Shown: positions 19,867 to 34,140, numbered from the stretch's first letter. The stretch is DNA of 64,000 nucleotides from Panorpa germanica (GCA_963678705.1 CAVMBN010000218.1:1-64000); one strand, 5' to 3'. Notes: generated by a model not told the origin, from the letters alone. Numbers and translations are program-made.

Positions 19867-21452
19867 CTCATATACATACTTGTACTTATGCCTACTTACT
19901 TATCATTTGTTTGTTACCATTAAATGTTCATGAACGATCAATCACTATTTCCAAGAAAACCGCATATATTGTTCACTTAATCACTTATAACAATTAATAC
20001 ACTCTCATTATTATTTAAAACACGCATTTATATAAACTAATTCTTGTGTTTTAATATTATTTATAGTTAATGTTATTCGACTTACTTGATAGTGGGCGGC
20101 AACTTTTTGTCTTCCGTATATTTGTAGTGTTTATATGAGGTCTTCCTTATATATCTCTACAGATTTCTTGAATTTTAAACCACTTGATGTTTTAGCACTA
20201 ACACTAACCTAATTATTACCACTTTTTTTGTCTATCGCACTTATTAATGTCTTATATCAAACATCAAAGTTACAAATTTGAGGTTATGTTTATAAGACCG
20301 CGTGTACGCGTAATGAAAAATTCGTTTTTAACACTGGTTTCCAACTGTCAAACTTTTGTAAAAACACTTTGTTTAGGGTAAATTAACACAAATATAAAAC
20401 AAACTTAAATACTTTTCGTTTGAAAAAGTATTCATATAATTTATTTAATTTTTTTCCATTATTAATTTTTCACTTTTAATCACTTTTTTCACCTAAAGTA
20501 GCAGGAGCCGATCACACACATAGTAGATAGGAACCACTTGTGTTGCAAAGCAATATTAACGTCCTTGTAAACCAATACGTAGGTCTTCCTTTTTGTATTA
20601 AGTCTTATCTGTCTTGCCAGAGCTTATGCATATATGCATTCATCTCTTTGGCAATATATTTGGTATCGTCTCCAGACTTTTATCCTACAGCCGCATTAAC
20701 TTTAAATCCTCGAAATTTGTCGCATTAATTTTAAATCATCAAAATTTGATTTTTTCAGTTCTAGCGTAATTTGTACTTGAGTAAGTGCATGAGTGATTTT
20801 TAAATCTAAAGGAATTGTCCCCAATATCACTTGCACCACTTCTGTAGATACATTTCTGCAACAACGCGTCATCGTCAATAACATAGTTCTTTGCATGGAA
20901 GATCTGGAAGATTGATCCTGTAATACCATGCCGAAGCATAATACACAACTATTAGCATAAATGCCCCCTTGTATAGTGTCGGCATAGTTGCCGAGTTTAA
21001 ACTTCATTCCGTCCTTGTGACACGCGCAAGGTGTGTTACAAGTTTATCATTCGTTGTTACTGTATTTGTTTCGTAGCTTTGTAGCTTCAAGAAACTACAG
21101 ATTTTATATATAGCAGGTTGAGAACGGCTTTCTAGGGTATCTGTACTATTATCACCGATAAGGATCACATTATCGTTGGCAAAACATATGTCTACACAAC
21201 CTTTCGAGTGAGAAACACAGTTCTCGTCGAATACGATGTTCCAGAGCCCAGGCCCCATTACAGATCGCTGAGGACAACCTTTAGATAGTTGCCTTTTCAT
21301 GGAACGGTAATCGGTTTGTAAAATAATGTTCGACAATGAAAATAGTTCTCCATAGCGCAGTAGACGTACCAATAGGTTTTTGCTGGTCTAATTCTTTGAA
21401 GGTCACTTGGCCACCGGACATCAACAAAGGCTCACTGAATTTCTATAAATAT
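19867..21452. repeat. Satellite monomer M3
   Basis: 1,586 bp. RT remnant on minus at 20702-21007 and 21004-21372; the latter frame is open further upstream than in other monomers (122 codons). Private changes include GDNSTDT for GANSTET and GPGLWN for GPELWN. Confidence 0.93.
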
Positions 21453-23038
21453 CTCATATACATACTTGTACTTATGCCTACTTACTTACCATTTGTTTGT
21501 TACCATTGAATGTTCATGAACGATCAATCACTATTTCCAAGAAAACCGCATATATTGTTCACTTAATCACATATAACAATTAATACACTTTTATTATTAT
21601 TTAAAACACGCATTTATATAAACTAATTCTTGTGTTTTAATATTATTTATAGTTAATGTTATTCGACTTACTTGATAGTGGGCGGCAACCTTTTGTCTTC
21701 CGTATATTTGTAGTGTTTATATGAGGTCTTCCTTATATATCTCTACAGATTTCTTGAATTCTAAACCACTTGATGTTTTAGCACTAACACTAACCTAATT
21801 ATTATCACTTTTTTTCTCTATCGCACTTATTAATGTCTTATATCAAACATCAAAGTTACAAATTTGAGGTTATGTTTATAAGACCGCGTGTACGCGTAAT
21901 GAAAAATTCGTTTTTAACACTGGTTTCCAACTGTCAAACTTTTGTAAAAACACTTTGTTTAGGGTAAATTAACACAAATTTAAAACAAACTTAAATACTT
22001 TTCGTTTGAAAAAGTATTCATATAATTTATTTAATTTTTTTCTATAATTAATTTCTCACTTTTAATCACTTTTTTCACCTAAAGTAGGAGGAGCCGATCA
22101 CACACATAGTAGATAGGAACCACTTGTGTTGCAGAGCAATATTAACGTCCTTGTTAACCAATACGTAGGTCTTCCTTTTTGTATTAAGTCCCAGCTGTCT
22201 TGCCAGAGCTTATGCATATATGCATTCATCTCTTTGGCAATATATTTGGTATCGTCTCCAGACTTTTATCCTACAGCCGCATTAACTTTAAATCCTCGAA
22301 ATTTGTCGCATTAATTTTAAATCATCAAAATTTGATTTTTTTAGTTCTAGCGTAATTTGTACTTGAGTAAGTGCATGAGTGATTTTTAAATCTAAAGGAA
22401 TTGTCCCCAATATCACTTGCACCACTTCTGTAGATACAGTTCTGCAACAACGCGTCATCGTCAATAACATAGTTCTTTGCATGGAAGATCTGGAAGATTG
22501 ATCTTGCAATACCATGCCAAATCTTAATACACAACTATTAGCATAAATGCCCCCTTGTATAGTGTCGGCTTAGTTGCCGAGTTTAAGCTTCATTCCGTCC
22601 ATGTGACACGCGCAAGGTGTGTTACAAGTTTATCATTCGTTGTTACTGTATTTGTTTCGTAGCTTTGTAGCTTCAAGAAACTACAGATTTTATATATAGC
22701 AGGTCGAGAACGGCTTTCTAGGGTTTCTGTACTATTTGCACCGATAAGGATCAAATTATCGTTGGCAAAACATATGTCTACACAACCTTTCGAGTGAGAA
22801 ACACAGTTCTCGTCGAATACCATTTTCCAGAGCTCAGGCCCTATTACAGATCGCTGAGGACAACCTTTAGATAGTTGCCTTTTCATGGAACAGTAATCGG
22901 TTTGTAAAATAATGTTCGACAATGAAAATAGTTCTCCATAGCGCAGTAGACGTACCTATAGGTTTTTGCCGGTCTAATTCTTTGAAGGTCACTTGGCCAC
23001 CGAACATCAACAAAGGCACACTGAATTTCTATAAATAT
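21453..23038. repeat. Satellite monomer M4
   Basis: 1,586 bp. RT remnant on minus at 22288-22515 and 22590-22922. It has a stop created in the NYAD region (ggcttagttgcc) and GPELWK for GPELWN. Among the most diverged monomers. Confidence 0.93.
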
Positions 23039-24624
23039 CTCATATACATACATGTACTTATGCCTACTTACTTACCATTTGTTTGTTACCATTGAATGTT
23101 CATGAACGATCAATCACTATTTCCAAGAAAACCGCATATATTGTTCACTTAATCACTTATAACAATTAATACACTCTCATTATTATTTAAAACACGCATT
23201 TATATAAACTAATTCTTGTGTTTTAATATTATTTATAGTTAATGTTATTCGACTTACTTGATAGTGGGCGGCAACTTTTTGTCTTCCGTATATTTGTAGT
23301 GTTTATATGAGGTCTTCCTTATATATCTCTACAGATTTCTTGAATTTTAAACCACTTGATGTTTTAGCACTAACACTAACCTAATTATTACCACTTTTTT
23401 TGTCTATCGCACTTATTAATGTCTTATATCAAACATCAAAGTTACAAATTTGAGGTTATGTTTATAAGACCGCGTGTACGCGTAATGAAAAATTCGTTTT
23501 TAACACTGGTTTCCAACTGTCAAACTTTTGTAAAAACACTTTGTTTAGGGTAAATTAACACAAATTTAAAACAAACTTAAATACTTTTCGTTTGAAAAAG
23601 TATTCATATAATTTATTTAATTTTTTTCCATTATTAATTTTTCACTTTTATTCACTTTTTTCACCTAAAGTAGCAGGAGCCGATCACACACATAGTAGAT
23701 AGGAACCACTTGTGTTGCAAAGCAATATTAACGTCCTTGTAAACCAATACGTAGGTCTTCCTTTTTGTATTAAGTCTTATCTGTCTTGCCAGAGCTTATG
23801 CATATATGCATTTATCTCTTTGGCAATATATTTGGTATCGTCTCCAGACTTTTATCCTACAGCCGCATTAACTTTAAATCCTCGAAATTTGTCGCATTAA
23901 TTTTAAATCATCAAAATTTAATTTTTTCAGTTCTAGCGTAATTTGTACTTGAGTAAGTGCATGAGTGATTTTTAAATCTAAAGGAATTGTCCCCAATATC
24001 ACTTGCACCACTTCTGTAGATACAGTTCTGCAACAACGCGTCATCGTCAATGACATAGTTCTTTGCATGGAAGATCTGGAAGATTGATCCTGTAATACTA
24101 TGCTGAAGCTCAATACACAACCATTGGCATAAATGCCCCCTTGTATAGTGTCGGCATAGTTGCCGAGTTTAAGCTTCAATCCGTCCTTGTGACACGCGCA
24201 AGGTGTGTTACAAGTTTATCATTTGTTGTTACTGTATTTGTTTCGTAGCTTTGTAGCTTCAAGAAACTACAGATTTTATATATAGCAGGTCGAGAACGGC
24301 TTTCTAGGGTTTCTGTACTATTTGCACCGATAAGGATCACATTATCGTTGGCAAAACATATGTCTACACAACCTTTCGAGTGAGAAACACAGTTCTCGTC
24401 GAATACCATGTTCCAGAGCTCAGGCCCCATTACAGATCGCTGAGGACAACCTATAAATAGTTGCCTTTTCATGGAACGGTAATCGGTTTGTAAAATAATG
24501 TTCGACAATGAAAATAGTTCTCCATAGCGCAGTAGACGTACCTATAGGTTTTTGCCGGTCTAATTCTTTGAAGGTCACTTGGCCACCGGACATCAACAAA
24601 GGCACACTGAATTTCTATAAATAT
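23039..24624. repeat. Satellite monomer M5
   Basis: 1,586 bp. RT remnant on minus at 23874-24179 and 24176-24508. Its left half resembles M2 and M3 (gtattaagtcttatctg, which places a stop in the WQDRWD motif). Its right half has private changes (LFIGCPQ). Confidence 0.93.
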
Positions 24625-26210
24625 CTCATATACATACTTGTACTTATGCCTACTTACTTACCATTTGTTTGTTACCATTGAATGTTCATGAACGATCAAT
24701 CACTATTTCCAAGAAAACCGCATATATTGTTCACTTAATCACTTATAACAATTAATACACTCTCATTATTATTTAAAACACGCATTTATATAAACTAATT
24801 CTTGTGTTTTAATATTATTTATAGTTAATGTTATTCGACTTACTTGATAGTGGGCAACAACCTTTTGTCTTCCGTATATTTGTAGTGTTTATATGAGGTC
24901 TTCCTTATATATCTCTACAGATTTCTTGAATTTTAAACCACTTGATGTTTTAGCACTAACACTAACCTAATTATTATCACTTTTTTTGTCTATCGCACTT
25001 ATTAATGTCTTATATCAAACATCAAAGTTACAAATTTGAGGTTATGTTTATAAGACCGCGTGTACGCGTAATGAAAAATTCGTTTTTAACACTGGTTTCC
25101 AACTGTCAATCTTTTGTAAAAACACTTTGTTTAGGGTAAATTAACACAAATTTAAAACAAACTTAAATACTTTTCGTTTGAAAAAGTATTCATATAATTT
25201 ATTTAATTTTTTTCCATAATTAATTTCTCACTTTTAATCACTTTTTTCACCTAAAGTAGCAGGTGCCGATCACACACATAGTAGATAGGAACCATTTGTG
25301 TTGCAAAGCAATATTAACGTCCTTGTAAACCAATACGTAGGTCTTCTTTTTTGTATTAAGTCCCATCTGTCTTGCCAGAGCTTATGCATATATGCATTCA
25401 TCTCTTTGGCAATATATTTGGTATCGTCTCCAGACTTTTATCCTACAGCCGCATTAACTTTAAATCCTCAAAATTTGTCGCATTAATTTTAAATCATCAA
25501 AATTTGATTTTTTCAGTTCTAGCGTAATTTGTACTTGAGTAAGTGCATGAGTGATTTTAAAATCTAAAGGAATTGTCCCCAATATCACTTGCACCACTTC
25601 TGTAGATACAGTTCTGCAACAACGCGTCATCGTCAATAACATAGTTCTTTGCATGAAAGATCTAAAACATTGATCCTGTAATTCCATGCCGAAGCACAAT
25701 ACACAACTATTAGCATAAATGCCCCCTTGTATAGTGTCGGCATAGTTGCCGAGTTTAAGCTTCATTCCGTCCTTGTGACACGCGCAAGGTGTGTTACAAG
25801 TTTATCATTCGTTGTTACTGTATTTGTTTCGTAGCTTTGTAGCTTTAAGAAACTACAGATTTTATATATAGCAGGTCGAGAACGGCTTTCTAGGGTTTCT
25901 GTACTATTTGCACCGATAAGGATCACATTATCGTTGGCAAAACATATGTCTACACAACCTTTCGAGTGAGAAACACAGTTCTCGTCGAATACCATGTTCC
26001 AGAGCTCAGGCCCCATTACAGATCGCTGAGGACAACCTTTAGATAGTTGCCTTTTCATGGAACGGTAATCGGTTTGTAAAATAATGTTCGACAATGAAAA
26101 TAGTTCTCCATAGCGCAGTAGACGTACCTATAGGTTTTTGCCGGTCTAATTCTTTGAAGGTCACTTGGCCACCGGACATCAACAAAGGCACACTGATTTT
26201 CTATAAATAT
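24625..26210. repeat. Satellite monomer M6
   Basis: 1,586 bp. RT remnant on minus at 25460-25765 and 25762-26094. First monomer with the aaaacattgatcc variant (LQDQCF) that later defines variants A, M and E. Confidence 0.93.
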
Positions 26211-27796
26211 CTCATATACATACTTGTACTTATGCCTACTTACTTACCATTTGTTTGTTACCATTGAATGTTTATGAACGATCAATCACTATTTCCAAGA
26301 AAACCGCATATATTGTTCACTTAATCACTTATAACAATTAATACACTCCTATTATTATTTAAAACACGCATTTATATAAACTAATTCTTGTGTTTTAATA
26401 TTATTTATAGTTAATGTTATTCGACTTACTTGATAGTGGGCGGCAACCTTTTGTCTTCCGTATATTTGTAGTGTTTATATGAGGTCTTCCTTATATATCT
26501 CTACAGATTTCTTGAATTTTAAACCACTTGATGTTTTAGCACTAACACTAACCTAATTATTATCACTTTTTTTGTCTATCGCACTTATTAATGTCTTATA
26601 TCAAACATCAAAGTTACAAATTTGAGGTTATGTTTATAAGATTGCGTGTACGCGTAATGAAAAATTCGTTTTTAACACTGGTTTCCAACTGTCAATCTTT
26701 TGTAAAAACACTTTGTTTAGGGTAAATTAACACAAATTTAAAACAAACTTAAATACTTTTCGTTTGAAAAAGTATTCATATAATTTATTTAATTTTTTTC
26801 CATAATTAATTTCTCACTTTTAATCACTCTTTTCACCTAAAGTAGCAGGTGCCGATCACACACATAGTAGATAGGAACCACTTGTGTTGCAAAGCAATAT
26901 TAACGTCCTTGTAAACCAATACGTAGGTCTTCCTTTTTGTATTAAGTCCCATCTGTCTTTCCAGAGTTTATGCATATATGCATTCATCTCTTTGGCAATA
27001 TATTTGGTATCGTCTCCAGACTTTTATCCTACAGCCGCATTAACTTTAAATCCTCGAAATTTGTCGCATTAATTTTAAATCATCAAAATTTGATTTTTTC
27101 AGTTCTAGCGTAATTTGTACTTGAGTAAGTGCATGAGTGATTTTTAAATCTAAAGGAATTGTCCCCAATATCACTTGCACCACTTCTGTAGATACAGTTC
27201 TGCAACAACGCGTCATCGTCAATAACATAGTTCTTTGCATGGAAGATCTAAAACATTGATCCTGTAATTCCATGCCGAAGCACAATACACAACTATTAGC
27301 ATAAATGCCCCCTTGTATAGTGTCGGCATAGTTGCCGAGTTTAAGCTTCATTCAGTCCTTGTGACACGCGCAAGGTGTGTTACAAGTTTATCATTCGTTG
27401 TTACTGTATTTGTTTCGTAGCTTTGTAGCTTTAAGAAACTACAGATTTTATATATAGCAGGTCGAGAACGGCTTTCTAGGGTTTCTGTACTATTTGCACC
27501 GATAAGGATCACATTATCGTTGGCAAAACATATGTCTACACAACCTTTCGAGTGAGAAACACAGTTCTCGTCGAATACCATGTTCCAGAGCTCAGGCCCC
27601 ATTACAGATCGCTAAGGACAACCTTTAGATAGTTGCCTTTTCATGGAACGGTAATCGGTTTGTAAAATAATGTTCGACAATGAAAATAGTTCTCCATAGC
27701 GCAGTAGACGTACCTATAGGTTTTTGCCGGTCTAATTCTTTGAAGGTCACTTGGCCACCGGACATCAACAAAGGCACACTGAATTTCTATAAATAT
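26211..27796. repeat. Satellite monomer M7
   Basis: 1,586 bp. RT remnant on minus at 27046-27351 and 27348-27602. The GCPQ motif is broken by cgctaagg, which is also seen in M14. Confidence 0.93.
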
Positions 27797-29382
27797 CTCA
27801 TATACATACTTGTACTTATGCCTACTTACTTACCATTTGTTTGTTACCATTGAATGTTCATGAACGATCAATCACTATTTCCAAGAAAACCGCATATATT
27901 GTTCACTTAATCACTTATAACAATTAATACACTCTCATTATTATTTCAAACACGCATTTATATAAACTAATTCTTGTGTTTTAATATTATTTATAGTTAA
28001 TGTTATTCGACTTACTTGATAGTGGGCGGCAACCTTTTGTCTTCCGTATATTTGTAGTGTTTATATGAGGTCTTCCTTATATATCTCTACAGATTTCTTG
28101 AATTTTAAACCACTTGATGTTTTAGCACTAGCACTAACCTAATTATTATCACTTTTTTTGCCTATCGCACTCATTAATGTCTTATATCAAACATCAAAGT
28201 TACAAATTTGAGGTTATGTTTATAAGACCGCGTGTACGCGTAATGAAAAATTCGTTTTTAACACTGGTTTCCAACTGTCAATCTTTTGTAAAAACACTTT
28301 GTTTAGGGTAAATTAACACAAATTTAAAACAAACTTAAATACTTTTCGTTTGAAAAAGTATTCATATAATTTATTTAATTTTTTTCCATAATTAATTTCT
28401 CACTTTTAATCACTTTTTTCACCTAAAGTAGCAGGTGCCGATCACACACATAGTAGATAGGAACCACTTGTGTTGCAAAGCAATATTAACGTCCTTGTAA
28501 ACCAATACGTAGGTCTTTCTTTTTGTATTAAGTCCCATCTGTCTTGCCAGAGCTTATGCATATATGCATTCATCTCTTTGGCAATATATTTGGTATCGTC
28601 TCCAGACTTTTATCCTACAGCCGCATTAACTTTAAATCCTCAAAATTTGTCGCATTAATTTTAAATCATCAAAATTTGATTTTTTCAGTTCTAGCGTAAT
28701 TTGTACTTGAGTAAGTGCATGAGTGATTTTTAAATCTTAAGGAATTGTCCCCAATATCACTTGCACCACTTCTGTAGATACAGTTCTGCAACAACGCGTC
28801 ATCGTCAATAACATAGTTCTTTGCATGGAAGATCTGGAAGATTGATCCTGTAATACCATGCCGAAGCACAATACACAGCTATTAGCATAAATGCTCCCTT
28901 GTATAGTGTCGGCATAGTTGCCGAGTTTATTCTTCATTCCGTCCTTGTGACACGCGCAAGGTGTGTTACAAGTTTATCATTCGTTGTTACTGTATTTGTT
29001 TCGTAGCTTTGTAGCTTCACGAAACTACAGATTTTATATATAGCAGGTCGAGAACGGCTTTCTAAGGTTTCTGTACTATTTGCACCGATAAGGATCACAT
29101 TATCGATGGCAAAACATATGTCTACACAACCTTTCGAGTGAGAAACACAGTTCTCGTCGAATACCATGTTCCAGAGCTCAGGCCCCATTACAGATCGCTG
29201 AGGACAACCTTTAGATAGTTGCCTTTTCATGGAACGGTAATCGGTTTGTAAAATAATGTTCGACAATGAAAATAGTTCTCCATAGCGCAGTAGACGTACC
29301 TATAGGTTTTTGCCGGTCTAATTCTTTGAAGGTCACTTGGCCACCGGACATCAACAAAGGCACACTGAATTTCTATAAATAT
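27797..29382. repeat. Satellite monomer M8, variant I
   Basis: 1,586 bp. Diagnostic: ttatcgatggc gives FAIDN in the catalytic box, with agcactagcacta and ttttgcctatcg. RT remnant on minus at 28737-28937 and 28934-29266. Confidence 0.93.
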
Positions 29383-30968
29383 CTCATATACATACTTGTA
29401 CTTATGCCTACTTACTTACCATTTGTTTGTTACCATTGAATGTTCATGAACAATCAATCACTATTTCCAAGAAAACCGCATATATTGTTCACTTAATCAC
29501 TTATAACATATAATACACTCTCATTATTATTTAAAACACGCATTTATATAAACTAATTCTTGTGTTTTAATATTATTTATAGTTAATGTTATTCGACTTA
29601 CTTGATAGTAGGCGGCAACCTTTTGTCTTCCGTATATTTGTAGTGTTTATATGAGGTCTTCCTTATATATCTCTACAGATTTCTTGAATTTTAAACCACT
29701 TGATGTTTTAGCACTAACACTAACCTAATTATTATCACTTTTTTTGTCTATCGCACTTATTAATGTCTTATATCAAACATCAAAGTTACAAATTTGATGT
29801 TATGTTTATAAGACCGCGTGTACGCGTAATGAAAAATTCGTTTTTAACACTGGTTTCCAACTGTCAAACTTTAGTAAAAACACTTTGTTTAGGGTAAATT
29901 AACACAAATTTAAAACAAACTTAAATACTTTTCGTTTGAAAAAGTATTCATATAATTTATTTAATTTTTTTCCATAATTAATTTCTCACTTTTATTCACT
30001 TTTTTCACCTAAAGTAGCAGGAGCCGATCACACACATAGTAGATAGGAACCACTTGTGTTGCAAAGCAATATTAACGTCCTTGTAAACCAATACGTAGGT
30101 CTTCCTTCTTGTATTAAGTCCCATCTGTCTTGCCAGAGCTTATGCATATATGCATTTATCTCTTTGGCAATATATTTGGTATCGTCTTCAGACTTTTATC
30201 CTACAGCCGCATTAACTTTAAATCTTCGAAATTTGTCGCAATAATTTTAAATCATCAAAATTTGATTTTTTCAGTTCTAGCGTAATTTGTACTTAAATAA
30301 GTGCATGAGTGATTTTTAAATCTAAAGGAATTGTCCCCAATATCACTTGCACCACTTCTGTAGATACAGTTCTGCAACAACGCGTCATCGTCAATGACAT
30401 AGTTCTTTGCATGGAAGATCTAAAACATTGATCCTGTAATTCCATGCCAAAGCACAATACACAACTATTAGCATAAATGCCCCCTTGTATAGTGTCGGCA
30501 TAGTTGCCGAGTTTAAGCTTTATTCAGTCCTTGTGACACGCGCAAGGTGTGTTACAAGTTTATCATTCGTTGTTACTGTATTTGTTTCGTAGCTTTGTAG
30601 CTTCAAGAAACTACAGATTTTATATATAGCAGGTCGAGAACGGCTTTCTAGGCTTTCTGTACTATTTGCACCGATAAGGATCACATTATCGTTGGCAAAA
30701 CATATGTCTACACAACCTTTCGAGTGAGAAACACAGTTCTCGTCAAATACCATGTTCCAGATCTCAGGCCCCATTACAGATCGCTGAGGACAACCTTTAG
30801 ATAGTTGCCTTTTCATGGAACGGTAATCGGTTTGTAAAATAATGTTCGACAATGAAAATAGTTCTCCATAGCGCAGTAGACGTACCTATAGGTTTTTGCC
30901 GGTCTAATTCTTTGTAAGTCACTTGGCCACCGGACATCAACAAAGGCACACTGAATTTCTATAAATAT
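29383..30968. repeat. Satellite monomer M9, D/E hybrid
   Basis: 1,586 bp. The left half matches variant D (gaacaatcaatc, acatataatac, gatagtaggcgg). The right half matches variant E (GPEIWN, SLESRS, aaaacattgatcc). Aligned to M18-M20, this implies loss of the intervening monomers. RT remnant at 30520-30852. Confidence 0.85.
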
Positions 30969-32554
30969 CTCATATACATACTTGTACTTATGCCTACTTA
31001 CTTACCATTTGTTTGTTACCATTGAATGTTCATAAACGATCAATCACTATTTCCAAGAAAACCGCATATATTGTTTACTTAATCACTTATAACAATTAAG
31101 ACACTCTCATTATTATTTAAAACACGCATTTATATAAACTAATTCTTGTGTTTTAATATTTTTTATAGTTAATGTTATTCGACTTACTTGATAGTGGGCG
31201 GCAACCTTTTGTCTTCCGTATATTTGTAGTGTTTATATGAGGTCTTCCTTATATATCTCTACAGATTTCTTGAATTTTAAACCACTTGATGTTTTAGCAC
31301 TAACACTAACCTAATTATTATCACTTTTTTTGTCTATCGCACTTATTAATGACTTATATCAAACATCAAAGTTACAAATTTGAGGTTATGTTTATAAGAC
31401 CGCGTGTACGCGTAATGAAAAATTCGTTTTTAACACTGGTTTCCAACTGTCAATCTTTTGTAAAAACACTTTGTTTAGGGTAAATTAACACAAATTTAAA
31501 ACAAACTTAAATACTTTTCGTTTGAGAAAGTATTCATATAATTTATTTAATTTTTTTCCATAATTAATTTCTCACTTTTAATCACTTTTTTCACCTAAAG
31601 TAGCAGGTGCCGATCACACACATAGTAGATAGGAACCACTTGTGTTGCAAAGCAATATTAACGTCCTTGTAAACCAATACGTAGGTCTTCGTTTTTGTAT
31701 TAAGTCCCATCTGTCTTTCCAGAGCTTATGCATATATGCATTCATCTCTTTGGCAATATATTTGGTATCGTCTCCAGACTTTTATCCTACAGCCGCATTA
31801 ACTTTAAATCCTCAAAATTTGTCGCATTAATTTTAAATCATCAAAATTTGATTTTTTCAGTTCTAGCGTAATTTGTACTTGAGTAAGTGCATAAGTGATT
31901 TTTAAATCTAAAGGAATTGTCCCCAATATCACTTGCACCACTTCTGTAGATACAGTTCTGCAACAACGCGTCATCGTCAATAACATAGTTCTTTGCATGG
32001 AAGATCTAAAACATTGATCCTGTAATTCCATGCCGAAGCACAATACACAACTATTAGCATAAATGCCCCCTTGTATAGTGTCGGCATAGTTGCCGAGTTT
32101 AAGCTTCATTCAGTCCTTGTGACACGCGCAAGGTGTGTTACAAGTTTATCATTCGTTGTTACTGTATTTGTTTCGTAGCTTTGTAGCTTCAAGAAACTAC
32201 AGATTTTATATATAGCAGGTCGAGAACGGCTTTCTAGGGTTTCTGTACTATTTGCACCGATAAGGATCACATTATCGTTGGCAAAACATATGTCTACACA
32301 ACCTTTCGAGTGAGAAACACAGTTCTCGTCGAATACCATGTTCCAGAGCTAAGGCCCCATTACAGATCGCTGAGGACAACCTTTAGATAGTTGCCTTTTC
32401 ATGGAACGGTAATCGGTTTGTAAAATAATGTTCGACAATGAAAATAGTTCTCCATAGCGCAGTAGACGTACCTATAGGTTTTTGCCGGTCTAATTCTTTG
32501 AAGGTCACTTGGCCACCGGACATCAACAAAGGCACACTGAATTTCTATAAATAT
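30969..32554. repeat. Satellite monomer M10, variant M
   Basis: 1,586 bp. Diagnostic: gagctaaggcc (stop in GPELW), cttcgtttttg and gcataagtg, all shared only with M21. RT remnant at 31804-32109 and 32106-32339. Confidence 0.92.
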
Positions 32555-34140
32555 CTCATATACATACTTGTACTTATGCCTACTTACTTACCATTTGTTT
32601 GTTACCATTGAATGTTCATGAACGATCAATCACTATTTCCAAGAAAACCGCATATTATGTTCACTTAATCACTTATAACAATTAATACACTCTCATTATT
32701 ATTTAAAACACGCATTTATATAAACTAATTCTTGTGTTTTAATATTATTTATAGTTAATGTTATTCGACTTACTTGATAGTGGGCGGCAACCTTTTGTCT
32801 TCCGTATATTTGTAGTGTTTATATGAGGTCTTCCTTATATATCTCTACAGATTTCTTGAATTTTAAACCACTTGATGTTTTAGCACTAGCACTAACCTAA
32901 TTATTATCACTTTTTTTGCCTATCGCACTTATTCATGTCTTATATCAAACATCAAAGTTACAAATTTGAGGTTATGTTTATAAGACCGCGTGTACGCGTA
33001 ATGAAAAATTCGTTTTTAACACTGGTTTCCAACTGTCAATCTTTTGTAAAAACACTTTGTTTAGGGTAAATTAACACAAATTTAAAACAAACTTAAATAC
33101 TTTTCGTTTGAAAAAGTATTCATATAATTTATTTAATTTTTTTCCATAATTAATTTCTCACTTTTAATCACTTTTTTCACCTAAAGTAGCAGGTGCCGAT
33201 CACACACATAGTAGATAGGAACCACTTGTGTTGCAAAGCAATATTAACGTCCTTGTAAACCAATACGTAGGTCTTTCTTTTTGTATTAAGTCCCATCTGT
33301 CTTGCCAGAGCTTATGCATATATGCATTCATCTCTTTGGCAATATATTTGGTATCGTCTCCAGACTTTTATCCTACAGCCGCATTAACTTTAAATCTTCA
33401 AAATTTGTCGCATTAATTTTAAATCATCAAAATTTGATTTTTTCAGTTCTAGCGTAATTTGTACTTGAGTAAGTGCATGAGTGATTTTTAAATCTAAAGG
33501 AATTGTCCCCAATATCACTTGCACCACTTCTGTAGATACAGTTCTGCAACAACGCGTCATCGTCAATAACATAGTTCTTTGCATGGAAGATCTGGAAGAT
33601 TGATCCTGTAATACCATGCCGAAGCACAATACACAGCTATTAGCATAAATGCTCCCTTGTATAGTGTCGGCATAGTTGCCGAGTTTAATCTACATTCCGT
33701 CCTTGTGACACGCGCAAGGTGTGTTACAAGTTTATCATTCGTTGTTACTGTATTTGTTTCGTAGCTTTGTAGCTTCACGAAACTACAGATTTTATATATA
33801 GCAGGTCGAGAACGGCTTTCTAAGGTTTCTGTACTATTTGCACCGATAAGGATCACATTATCGATGGCAAAACATATGTCTACACAACCTTTCGAGTGAG
33901 AAACACAGTTCTCGTCGAATACCATGTTCCAGAGCTCAGGCCCCATTACAGATCGCTGAGGACAACCTTTAGATAGTTGCCTTTTCATGGAACGGTAATC
34001 GGTTTGTAAAATAATGTTCGACAATGAAAATAGTTCTCCATAGCGCAGTAGACGTACCTATAGGTTTTTGCCTTTCTAATTCTTTGAAGGTCACTTGGCC
34101 ACCGGACATCAACAAAGGCACACTGAATTTCTATAAATAT
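32555..34140. repeat. Satellite monomer M11, variant I'
   Basis: 1,586 bp with FAIDN and cgcatattatg. Its RT remnant has an unusually long open frame (see 33563-34024). Confidence 0.93.
33563..34024 (-). pseudogene. LINE RT remnant in M11 with stop lost (153 codons)
   Basis: In most monomers the GCPQ/FAND frame ends at a TGA just after RVTRTE. Here one base change (atctacattccg for atcttcattccg) turns it into TGT. The frame continues through LYKGAFMLIAVYCASAWYYR, which fits the LINE pattern LYxGxF...YxxxxW after the thumb. This shows the correct ancestral frame; the TRCCRTVSTE block that follows is reached only by a frameshift. The catalytic box is FAID, so the protein would be inactive. Confidence 0.75.

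Noticed and set aside
20540..20728. Recurring plus-strand 62-codon frame in most monomers as a gene
   Set aside because: It is antisense to the LINE C-terminal region (WQDRWD...GRPTY on minus), begins with TTG rather than ATG, and recurs simply because the monomer recurs.
20739..20948. Recurring minus-strand 66-69-codon frame
   Set aside because: Alternative frame overlapping the RT remnant that contains TRCCRTVSTE; no independent family feature.
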